64,000 nucleotides of DNA from Apiotrichum sp. Y4204 (lineage: Eukaryota > Basidiomycota > Tremellomycetes > Trichosporonales > Trichosporonaceae): NCBI GenBank assembly GCA_025531455.1, contig JAMYHL010000003.1, positions 682,001 through 746,000 on the forward strand, read 5' to 3'. Both the position numbers and the translations under genes were made by a program. This document shows positions 55,603-64,000 of this stretch, in pieces. The notes under the pieces were generated by a model, which was given only the letters and a program-made list of their open reading frames with translations, had not been told where the DNA came from and did no database searches. Positions within the stretch are counted from its first letter, which is position 1. Each line of letters starts with the position of its first letter.

Positions 55603-56616
55603 TTAATGATGGCGAAAGCAACAGCGACAACAAGCTCGATAGCCGTCGAGGTACTCCACAAGCTCGAGATTGGCGTCTCCGACTTGCTTGGTGTACTCTT
55701 CACGGCTGAGGAAAGTGACCCGGGTGAAGGGAGAGTAATGATTGTGCCAAAAGAAGTAACGTTCACGGTCCGTTTCAATCCTTTTGGCCAATCCCGCAGC
55801 GACCTCTTCGAGACCAACAATAACGACGGAGAGGACGGGGGTAGTTTCCGCCAAAGCAGTGATGCTACAGACAAAGTAATATAGATCTTCGTCTCCGTAC
55901 ATATAGGAGCAAAAGTGAGGGTCCGGGTTGTCGAGACTGTATCCGGGAAACACAAGGACACAGGTGTCGACCTCCGGTGCCTGCTCCATGTGGGCGATGA
56001 GTTCATCGAAGTTGACAACTTGGCCGTTCATGTTGATTACATACCTGGTGACTTTATTGGGGAGCTGTTGACGGGCGTCTTGGGGAAGGTGGAAAAGTTC
56101 CCCAAACTCCTCCTCGGGATCACACCAAAATGGTATTTGTTCGAGCTCTTGGCAAAAGAAGACGACGGTCTTGCACGAGAAGGGAAAGTATCTAATCATT
56201 GACGGCAAATCAGGAGCTCGGTGTGTGAGGATGCGAAATGTGTCCAGGTTCGGGAACGCTGGGCCCACGACACGCGCGTCGCATGGGGTGTAGACAGGGC
56301 CTTCGATCTCGACGAATTGGGTGTGCTTGGTATGCTCCAAAAGATGTTCGAGCTGCTCGTTGAACTTATATTGAATGAGGGGGATGCGCTGGAGACCGGG
56401 AATACGCTCGCCGGTGGGGGACAGGACTGTGAAGTAGGGGGAAAAGCGGCGGTGGCGGAGATTCAGCTTGTTGCAGAGAAGTGCGTTGACGCGGTTCTTG
56501 AACACGCTGTTGGTTGCTCGGAGCTTGATGAGAGCGGATCGGGGAGCATGCTTGATGATCTCGTCGATGATGTGCGGATACCATTGATGATCAATGGTGA
56601 CCGTCGTGTTTGTCAT
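55603..56616 (-). CDS. F-box-like protein, paralogue 1
   Basis: An intronless frame of 337 aa starts at ATG 56616. The N-terminal 50 residues resemble an F-box-like helix set: 'HIIDEIIKHAPRSALIKLRA' then 'TNSVFKNRVNALLCNKLNLR'. The rest lacks clear LRR or WD repeats but shares a series of blocks with the gene at 57333-58370: 'GERIPGLQRIPL', 'FVEIEGPVYTPCDARVV', 'MIRYFPFSCKTVVFF', 'DARQQLPNKVTRYVINM' and 'VVIVGLEEVAAGL'. It ends in a cysteine cluster, 'YRACCRCCFRHH', absent from its neighbour. F-box proteins recruit substrates to SCF ubiquitin ligases; for this branch that is inference. No intron is needed, unlike almost all other genes here. Confidence 0.85.
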   Translation of the reverse strand: MTNTTVTIDHQWYPHIIDEIIKHAPRSALIKLRATNSVFKNRVNALLCNKLNLRHRRFSPYFTVLSPTGERIPGLQRIPLIQYKFNEQLEHLLEHTKHTQFVEIEGPVYTPCDARVVGPAFPNLDTFRILTHRAPDLPSMIRYFPFSCKTVVFFCQELEQIPFWCDPEEEFGELFHLPQDARQQLPNKVTRYVINMNGQVVNFDELIAHMEQAPEVDTCVLVFPGYSLDNPDPHFCSYMYGDEDLYYFVCSITALAETTPVLSVVIVGLEEVAAGLAKRIETDRERYFFWHNHYSPFTRVTFLSREEYTKQVGDANLELVEYLDGYRACCRCCFRHH

Positions 56617-57332
56617 TCTGCCAAGCCGTGGTTACCGGCCTAACAAAACACCCGAGTGAAGAAGAGAGGGAGGAAGGAAAACGAAGGACAAAAGAAAAGA
56701 AGGACGAAAGAAGACGTTGGGAGTGAGGGAAAAGATGAAGAGAAGGGCTACACAAGGTGGACGCGACGAGAAGACGGATAAAGACAGTGGAGAAAGCCGA
56801 ATAAAATGGAGAAGAGAAAGAATGGGAGAGAAAGAAAGAACCAAAATTGAATAGAAACGAGAACGCGTCGAGACGCGTCGGATTGAGCAGGGCGGCACTG
56901 GCGCTCCGGGAGTGCGGGCGTTTTGTGGCCTTGTGGCCTTGTGGGTGGTGCGTAATCAGTGACAAATAGTCCAGTCAGCCCAACGCTTCTCACACGATCT
57001 CAGAGCCCACGGCGCATCAGGGGGATTAGCGGCTGAGCCCATCACCCCTTCTCAGCTACCAAGATACGCCCTGATCGCCCGATCTTTACATCGCCAGAGC
57101 CCTTGGCATTCGTTTGGTTCCAGTTCACGAGACATGGTGTGTGCTCTAATGTCGAGGAGATATGTACATTATACTCAGACAACTAAATAACTTCTATAAA
57201 AGTGGACATACACATAGAAATGACAGACAACAAACAAAGGACACGAAAGGACTGTATATGATGACAACTGTATGTTCTTGATATCGGAGTGTGTTGAGTG
57301 GCAAACACGCCGCACTGTGTGCTGCGAGGCGC
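56617..57332. other. Spacer between the two F-box-like paralogues
   Basis: These 716 bp include a G/A-rich stretch (56640-56870) just upstream of paralogue 1, which is a C/T-rich leader on its coding strand, and the 3' end of paralogue 2. No gene is seen. Confidence 0.45.
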
Positions 57333-58370
57333 CTACCAGTACACCTCCGGGTCACTGAGCCACTCGACAAGATGGAGGTCGACGTCCCAGACCTCGTCCT
57401 CGATCTCGTCGGCGTACGCATACCGGCTGCGGAACTCGATCTGGCCAATGAACTCTTCCCAGCGGCGCTGGGTTTCCTCAGGAGGCTCGTCGCGCCGGCC
57501 CCAGTTATTGAAGTTCTTCTTGAGGGCGGCTCGCAGGCGCACCGCAGTCTTACCAAGCCCGACGAAGATGAGGCGCGTTGACTTGTTGTTCAAGAGAATG
57601 GCGGTGGTCTCTGCGACGAGGTAATCGAGATGGAAGGACAATGGCTCCGGATGCCGGTTGTAGCGGTACACGGGAAAGGCAATCACTACCGTCTTGACGG
57701 CCTGGAACATGGGGTAGAGCTGGGTTAACGAAACCTCCGCGCCCTTGAGGTTGACAACGAGCGTAGTGACGCTTTCCGGGAGCTGCTGCTTGTCGCCACG
57801 GGGAACGAGGAACGTGTCGTCATTCTCAAACGAGGCCTCGCCCTCAACATCTTCGGGATCGACGATGAATTTGCCGTTGACACACTCGTGGAAGAAGAGA
57901 ACCACCGTCTTGCAGGGAAACGGAAAGTAACGCATGAATAACCATGGGCTCGGGCCCCGAGGGTGGTTGTCGCCGCGCATGGTGATGATGCGCAGGGTCT
58001 CGAGTTTGGGGAACAAGAAGGCGAGATTGCGCGCGTCGACTGGGGCGCGGATGGCACCTTCAATTTCGACCACCTTTGTGCCCTCGGTGTACGCGAGGAT
58101 GTTGGCGCGCTGGCTCTTGAGGACGCTCATCTCCAAGGGAATGCGCCTCAGGCCGGGAACACGCTGGCCCGAGGGTGTCGTGACGGAGAGGTAGGTCAGA
58201 TACTCGTGGCGCAGGCTGAGCTGCTGTGCGAGCAGCTTATCCGCCTCGACCTTGAAGGCCCTGTTGGTCGCCCGCAGGGTGATGAGGGTTGAGCGGCAGA
58301 CATGCTGGAGAATGTCGTCGGCAATGTGCGGGAAGAGGCTGGGACAAACAACGCGACGCGTCGGGTCCAT
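57333..58370 (-). CDS. F-box-like protein, paralogue 2
   Basis: An intronless frame of 345 aa starts at ATG 58370 with MDPTRRVVCPSLFPHIADDI. The F-box-like region is 'FPHIADDILQHVCRSTLITL' followed by 'RATNRAFKVEADKLLAQQLS'. Blocks shared with paralogue 1 in the same order are 'GQRVPGLRRIPL', 'VVEIEGAIRAPVDARNL', 'FMRYFPFPCKTVVLFF', 'DKQQLPESVTTLVVNL' and 'RLIFVGLGKTAVRL'. It ends 'LVEWLSDPEVYW'. A C/T-rich leader lies directly upstream of the ATG on the coding strand (58380-58620). The pair arose by duplication and has diverged widely; the F-box role is inferred from the N-terminus alone. Confidence 0.87.
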   Translation of the reverse strand: MDPTRRVVCPSLFPHIADDILQHVCRSTLITLRATNRAFKVEADKLLAQQLSLRHEYLTYLSVTTPSGQRVPGLRRIPLEMSVLKSQRANILAYTEGTKVVEIEGAIRAPVDARNLAFLFPKLETLRIITMRGDNHPRGPSPWLFMRYFPFPCKTVVLFFHECVNGKFIVDPEDVEGEASFENDDTFLVPRGDKQQLPESVTTLVVNLKGAEVSLTQLYPMFQAVKTVVIAFPVYRYNRHPEPLSFHLDYLVAETTAILLNNKSTRLIFVGLGKTAVRLRAALKKNFNNWGRRDEPPEETQRRWEEFIGQIEFRSRYAYADEIEDEVWDVDLHLVEWLSDPEVYW

Positions 58371-60749
58371 GATGGCGTTTTGGTTATGTGTAGGCTAGGG
58401 CAAGAGTGACGGAGAGTATGAGAAGTGTGACGATGATGAGAACAGAAGAAGGGAGAGATTGACAGAGTGGATGAAAGGGGGGGAGAGATGGACAAAGTAG
58501 ATGAAAAAAATAGGGTGTCACAGACGTATGAAGAAGAAGGAACAGCAAGGGTGAAGGCAGGAGGGACGGAGGGATGAGAGGAAGGAAAGCACCAAAGCAC
58601 AAAAACAATGTCAACAACAATGGTGTCTACCACTCAATGACGAATGACAAACAATTATCACCCTCTGTCCGCATTCATCTATTCAACCCATCAACAACCG
58701 GTTAGTGCATCCACTATACCCAGACAATCGGTACCGCGACGCTGTGCCGCCTTGAGCCTCTGTTTACGGTGTAGATTGATGCTCATGTATCCGTTCCCGC
58801 CTCAACATGAGCAAACAATTACAGCAGCTGGACCACAATAGAACACAGAGCCAGGAGAACTGTCAGATCGTCATTGTAGTTACATTCTCCACCTCTACCC
58901 AAGACGACGATGTGACCGGAGGCCAGAGGACAAAGGAGGATAACCATAGCATAAAGGCTTTGTGCTAGGGGGTATGAGTGGTCAGTGAATAGCTATTACG
59001 GAGTCTGGGGGTCGTGTGTGTCCCCCTCTCAAATGGACTTCGAGGCTGCACGTCCTTCGTATTGTGGTGTGGGCCGTGCACACACCATACACCATGACAA
59101 TCGACGAGGGGGGTCGAGTGACACTCCAGCAGGTTTTGAGATATATTCCCGTTCACATTTTTGCGGTTTTGTGATGATGATGGCAAGAGATCAGTTGGAA
59201 CGGTATAGTGCATGAGTAAACATCCATCTTGCGACCAAATGGTGGTCGGGCGAGGGATTGGGGCCCCACGTCTCAACCTCACCAGATAAGCGCGACTGGG
59301 TACAGGATCCCTTGGGCGCCAGGGTCTTGAGCAGTCGAGTGGCGCACAGACATTGCACGTGTGCCCTTATCGACCAAGCATCTGCGCAACAGGCCACTGG
59401 CCACTCGGTACTGTGCGCCGCCGGTCGTGTGGTTTGCCCTGATTAACCGTGGACAGCCGCAGAGCCCTGTGACGGGGCGCCTTGGCCCACGATCACGCGA
59501 TCGACCAGTGCGAGCCGTGTTAGGATGGATGCGAGCAAGAAGCATTGTCAGCGTACTTTCAGCATCAGTCGGCGGCCGAAGGCGTAAGAGGCGGCCCCAT
59601 TAGAGATGTTATTATTAGCTCGCCGCCGAGTCCGGCGGTTAGTGGTAACAATGTGAGGAGTCGGCGGTCGATGGCATGGTCCGAGCTACCATGGCTTGGC
59701 CATGGCTTGAGCCAGGCGTTCCGAGACCGATATACGGTGATCCGGTGGTGCCTCTCGCAAGGCCGCACATTTATTGGGGATGACCTCTGGAGCTTTGTGT
59801 TGGGGACTGTGGACGGCCTTCCGCGGAGATCTGAAAAGACAAGCGCAACGCGCCTCCTCTAGATGTTTAATAGGTGTTGCGATCATTATCGGAGAGCTCG
59901 AACGTGGACCGTGGCGGTGAACAGCATCGCGTGCATATATCCGCCCATGAGCGCGCGCAGATCCGCTCGGGGGCGCGCCTGTCCACCCCACGCAATGTCG
60001 CTGTAGACCTTCGATCCAAGGCGGCCTGGGCCGTCCCGAAGGCCAAAAACCGAGGCGTCAGATGAGCCGGGGTGTTATCGAAGCGGCGCGTCCGATGTAC
60101 TGTAAACCGAAGCGAGGCGGCGCGAGCGAAGGGTCAATGTGCGCAGTGTCACGTATTGCTGCAGGCGTGATGAGCATGTCCGAGTGCAGCGGGCGACGGT
60201 GTGGGAGTCCGAGTGGGTCGGAGGAGGTATATAAGCAAAGCAGAAGTACAGTTGATAAACCCAAGCGAGTCGCGCAGGACGCCAAGAAGCAGGTGTTGGT
60301 ATGGTCATCGGCTCATCCCCGGTCGATACTGATAGATCGGAGCAGCGCCCAATCATCGTCTCCAGAATGGAAGAGTTCACCGATAGCAGCCTGTTGCCCT
60401 TGTGCGTCAGAGTAGAGGCGGGCAATGCGGGGACCCCACGCCTCAAGGCCAAGTGGGTGGCGGCGATCGCCTACAGTACCATCAAGCCTTATCGCTGCAG
60501 TCCGGAGCAACAACAACATACCGCAGCCCATGTCCGATGTGGTCGGACGTGCTGGTCCCATGATACACACCGTCCGTGTTGTCCGCAATCCTCCCCGCTT
60601 CGAGGTCCGGATCCGTTGCCCACCGGCCGTTGCCACTGGCGTCCACGTCGTCGACATTCTATTTATCTTCTCTTCCTCACCACATATCTTCTCCCCCGCT
60701 TTCCCTCTTATCTCATCCACCTTGACTGTTGAACTGTCACTACCTCACG
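58371..60749. other. Intergenic region between paralogue 2 and xanthine dioxygenase
   Basis: No gene is supported in 2.4 kb. A TATATAAG occurs at 60228-60235 but no coding start follows it nearby. Two GATA-type motifs close to the downstream ATG are listed separately. Confidence 0.45.
60663..60713 (+). promoter_or_regulatory. Two TTATCT (GATA-factor) motifs upstream of the xanthine dioxygenase gene
   Basis: TTATCT, the complement of AGATAA, occurs at 60663-60668 and 60708-60713, 37-87 bp before the ATG. GATA factors of the AreA/Gat1 type activate purine-use genes under nitrogen limitation. Use of these copies is inference. Confidence 0.4.
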
Positions 60750-62360
60750 ATGACAGCATCCACGCTCTCCTTTGCGCCGATGAAGCCGTCGCCCAACGTC
60801 GACCCCGCGTACTTTGCGGAGTTTGGGCGTGAGGTGCGCGGCTTTGACCCCGAGAACTTGGAGGCCACTATGCCGGAGATTATGGATGCGCTGTACAAGG
60901 TGAGATCGGAGGAATGGGAAGGAAGAGGATAGGGCGCGGACGGTCTATGGAGACGTGCGGAGGGGTACTGAGAACGAGCTGTAGCTGTGTAGTTTGCAGC
61001 CCCGGACAGAGCATCCTCAATAACGGAATACTAACTTCCAGCACGACGTCCTCCTCTTCCGCGGCCTCAAGCTCACTCCGAAGCAGCAGTACGCGATGAC
61101 CAAGGTGGGTCCTAGACATAGTTACTCCTAACGCCCAGGCATTCGACCCCGAGGCGCAGTCGTACGGACACGGGAACAACGAGACAGGCAAGCAGGCCAA
61201 ATCAATCCTGCACCCCGACCTCAAGACGATCCCGCACCAGCCCGAGGTGCAGCTCATCGGGAACGGCAAGGTGTCGGGCAACTACGAGGGTCTCGAGAGC
61301 GTGGGTATTGTGGCTGTGCTGAATGGCGTTTATAAATAACACTATCTCTGCGTGAAACTAACCCCTCAGCCGCAGCTCAAGCACCCCCACCACAAGACGT
61401 TCCACAAGACGCCAGTATCTGACGCCGACGAGGCGGCGGGCGCGACGCGCCTCTACCGCTGGCACATTGATGCCGCGCTCTACAAGCTCTCTCCGCCAAA
61501 AGTCACGACGCTGTATGCCGTGCGCGTGCCCAAGGGCCCATGGCAGACCCTGCGGTACGATGACGGGACGGGCGACGAGCTGCAGCTTCCCCAGGGAAGC
61601 ACCGTTTGTGAGTAGTAGACGTAGAGAGGCGGGTTGTGCGACGTGCGACAGTGCTCGACAGGCTGGCTTGGAGCTGTGAAGCCTCGTGTCGCATCTGATG
61701 CTCCCCACGTACTGACAGCAGTCGTCTCGGGCAAGACAATGTTCGACATTCTCCCGAAAGAGCTCAAGTCGCTCGCGGTTCGCGCGACGGTAAACTACGC
61801 GCCGCACCCGTACGTGTGGATGTCGCGCGCACACGCGCTCCCAACCGGCCTGGGTATCGAGGACGAGGGGCTGGAACTCCCGCTCGACGACCTGCCCGAG
61901 TGGAACGACGCCGACCTCAAGCACCTCCCCATGTGCTGGAAGAACCCGGTCACCGGCGCGCTCCACCTCCAGGTCCACCCGTGCGCCATCATGGGTCTGA
62001 CTGTCGCGCCCCTCCCCGAGGGCGCGGACCGCGACCACGGCGCGCTCTTCCCTGACGGCGCGGAAGTGACCGACACAAAGCAGGCCCGTGAGCTCGTCTA
62101 CCGCATCCAGCGCCCCGGTATCGATCCTAAGGTGGGTACAGAATGAGGTTGTGACAGGAGTTTCACATCACTCACGCCAGCTCGTGTACACTGCCGACTG
62201 GGAGGAGGGCGACCTGGTGCTGTTCCACAACCGCGGAGTGCTGCACAGCGTGACCGGCGCGTTTGCGCCCGACGAGCTCCGCATGTTCCACCAGTGCAAC
62301 CTTGCCGCGTCGTCGGATCCTGCAGGCCCCGACGCCGAGGATGTGAAGAAGTACGCCTAG
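60750..62360 (+). CDS. XAN1: 2-oxoglutarate-dependent xanthine dioxygenase (TauD/TfdA family)
   Basis: The model is join(60750..60899, 61042..61104, 61139..61300, 61370..61607, 61722..62131, 62181..62360), 400 aa. Fungal XanA/Xan1 converts xanthine to uric acid using Fe(II), O2 and 2-oxoglutarate in place of a molybdenum hydroxylase. Iron ligands are His157 and Asp159 in 'RLYRWHIDAALYKLSPPKVT' and His363 in 'VLFHNRGVLHSVTGAFAPDE'; Arg375 in 'LRMFHQCNL' fits the 2-oxoglutarate anchor. The segment 'LRYDDGTGDELQLPQGSTVF' followed by VSGKTMFDIL is, as I recall it, characteristic of the XanA branch. No targeting signal is seen, so it is likely cytosolic. Introns are 34-142 nt. A sulfonate dioxygenase (Jlp1-like) is the main alternative; I favour xanthine. 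Confidence 0.85.
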
Positions 62361-63120
62361 AGGGCAGAGGGGCAATGAAAGAAGAGAGGAAAGGTAGAAG
62401 CCGTAATCAATGTGTCGTGCCCATGTATCGAATGTTACTACTAATGTGCATGACTGTCAAACCGCCAGACGCGCTCTCAGCTATCGTCCCGTCGTCACCG
62501 ACAATGATAAGTGTGGTCAGTACCCCCCCATGGTGGCAGCGCCACTCATCTTGAACCACCACTCCTTGGTAATCAGCCAGTGGCAGTGATACGCGAGTCT
62601 GCCACCTATTACTTGGAGAACAGCTGCGAGATATCGGAGGAATGCAATGCAGCGCTCTACGATCTCATGGCCGGGGAGTGGCGCGCGTGGGAACCGATGG
62701 GCTGACACGGCTATGTACTCAGGACTGGAACAATGTCGCCACGATCGCGTATGCAATACGAGCAGCACTGCGTGTGATCAACGAGAAACGCCACCCATTA
62801 CTTATTAGCCATTCCGCACAGCCCACATAATTATTCCAGGGGTCATCAGATCACCAGTAGTACTAGTTGTCCAGCTAGCGATCGCCTGCTGGCCGGCTCG
62901 CAAGAGCTCGGCCAAACCCGTCGGCATCTGTACGCTACTATGGGAACCTCGGAGTGGAAAATGGGAAATGGGCGGAGATAAGCATTAGCGGCGGTCGTGC
63001 GGAAGGGGGCGGCATGCCGCGGGACGAGCTTGGTTGAGCTGGATGAGTGAAGCCAGATCAGAGGGGACCGCAGCTTGCAGGCCTTCATCGCATTACGCCT
63101 CGCTGCCGCTCAATGAGTCA
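62361..63120. other. Intergenic region
   Basis: No gene is seen in the 760 bp after the xanthine dioxygenase stop. Confidence 0.45.
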
Positions 63121-63282
63121 TTACAGGAACAGATCTTGCGCACACATTGCGATGCCGACAAGGACGAACCCTATTCCCACCTCTACACCTCTGCCAGTCG
63201 GTGCGAACGGTAGCATCAGCCTGTACAGCAGCTTGCAATGTGCGTCGAGAAGCAGGTTTGGGGTCTTGCGAGCTTACGACAT
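63121..63282 (-). CDS. Possible 34-residue membrane peptide
   Basis: The model is complement(join(63121..63220, 63278..63282)). Exon 1 would be ATG TC, followed by a GTAAGC donor and a 57-nt intron ending in 'tgtacag'. The product is MSLMLPFAPTGRGVEVGIGF then VLVGIAMCAQDLFL: a short polar head and one clear transmembrane helix. Tiny single-helix subunits of this size are known in ER and mitochondrial complexes. There is no CTRAC branch site, and the 5-nt first exon is speculative; the hydrophobic exon may instead belong to a longer gene. I do not recognise the family. Confidence 0.3.
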
Positions 63283-64000
63283 GTGCGCTGGGAGGATGAG
63301 ATGACGTCGGCGCCGCTATCGGCGCTGTGGACTTTGGGTGAACCGCTATTCTAGGAAGTGGGTCTTGGCAAGGCGTGTGTCGCTTCCTGTGCGCACAGAA
63401 CGGACGAAAAGAGCTGATGCTCGATTGCATCACGTGATGGTAGATAGAGATCGGAGGACGAACGACGAAAGGATGAGGACGCTCGCTGGCTCGCTAGATT
63501 GCTAGTCGCTCCGTCTCCACTCCGACTCCGACACCCTGAGGCCGTTGCACAACCACCCCGGTGCCCGTCCGTCCCTTGTCTCCACCCCGAATTGGTCGGG
63601 TGTCGGGCGGACATAGTAACTGGAGAATCCTGCGTTTCGGGTGTGTCTGAGCTCCTCGTCTACCCCGTAAAGCTGGCTGAGATGCGTGGATACCAGCACT
63701 TGCTACTGGTCACTGGGTGTCTCGGGGGGTTCAGCCAGTTGCACTTTGGAGTCGCGACAGCCGGGAGCGGCAATGTGGCAGGCAGCAGGCATGCCAAACC
63801 AAGCATATGCATCAATAGCTACGAGAATCACTTGTTCCGCCGCCGCACTCTTCATAAGCTCATCCGCAACCTTGCAGAAGAGCACTGCCGAGGATCAAGC
63901 GAGAGGGGGGCTTGCAACCTTTTTTGTCTTCCTACCACTACTTTTCCTTTTTCTGCCCATACGTGAGCTCCGCAACCGTTTTTCCACTCCGAGCGATCCG
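63283..64000. other. Right end of window, no supported gene
   Basis: The longest frame here (plus, 63499-63966) has no recognisable motif and a Cys/His/Arg mix typical of chance frames. A gene might start beyond the edge. Confidence 0.4.

Noticed and set aside
60228..60235. TATATAAG as TATA box of the xanthine dioxygenase gene
   Set aside because: It lies about 515 bp before the ATG; no nearby coding start supports it.
63499..63966. 155-residue plus-strand frame at the right edge
   Set aside because: No conserved motif and a composition typical of chance frames.

Overview
The window is nuclear DNA of a basidiomycete yeast, most likely a tremellomycete and plausibly of the Trichosporonales. 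The evidence is the gene content (GWT1, GAR1, TOP1, SDH1, mago nashi, SFH5, PHO81, xanthine dioxygenase), GC-rich coding sequence, and dense short introns. Most introns are about 32-60 nt, with GTGAGT/GTAAGT/GTGCGT donors and a CTGAC or CTAAC branch site only a few bases before the acceptor AG. The lineage call is inference from this style and these families. I built the exon models by eye from frame continuity and family conservation. Every multi-exon model proposed as a functional gene sums to a multiple of three and ends on a stop.

Left third (1-23.3 kb): the 3' part of a long coiled-coil gene (+); GWT1 (-), GPI inositol acyltransferase; GAR1 (+), H/ACA snoRNP; a SCYL1/Cex1-type pseudokinase with HEAT repeats (-); TOP1 (+), topoisomerase I in 11 exons; SDH1 (+), the complex II flavoprotein. 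Then come a frame-broken relic gene, an intron-containing tRNA-Asp(GUC), a conserved hypothetical gene (+) and the elongation factor ELL (-).

Middle (24.7-41 kb): mago nashi (-) lies head to head with DUT1 (+), followed by an SH3-domain gene of Nbp2/Skb5 type (-) and a DH-PH RhoGEF (-). About 5 kb follow without a convincing gene. A glutaredoxin (+) with a mitochondrial-type leader and a second in-frame ATG closes this part.

Right third (43-64 kb): a Zn2Cys6 transcription factor (+), SFH5 (+), a small hypothetical protein (-), PHO81 (-, SPX-ankyrin-degenerate GDPD), two intronless paralogous F-box-like genes in tandem (-), and a TauD-family gene that looks like the fungal 2-oxoglutarate-dependent xanthine dioxygenase (+). 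Near the right end a possible 34-residue membrane peptide is encoded on the minus strand.

The genes are mostly single housekeeping loci and do not form a cluster. Shared themes are mitochondrial and redox function (SDH1, glutaredoxin), nutrient control (PHO81 for phosphate, xanthine dioxygenase for purine nitrogen), cell wall and polarity (GWT1, RhoGEF, SH3 protein) and RNA or DNA metabolism (GAR1, mago, ELL, TOP1, DUT1). I see no CRISPR array, intact transposon, rRNA or biosynthetic cluster. The most unusual features are very small exons (6 nt in mago and PHO81, 9 nt in TOP1), the relic gene beside the tRNA, the F-box-like pair and the possible micro-peptide genes.
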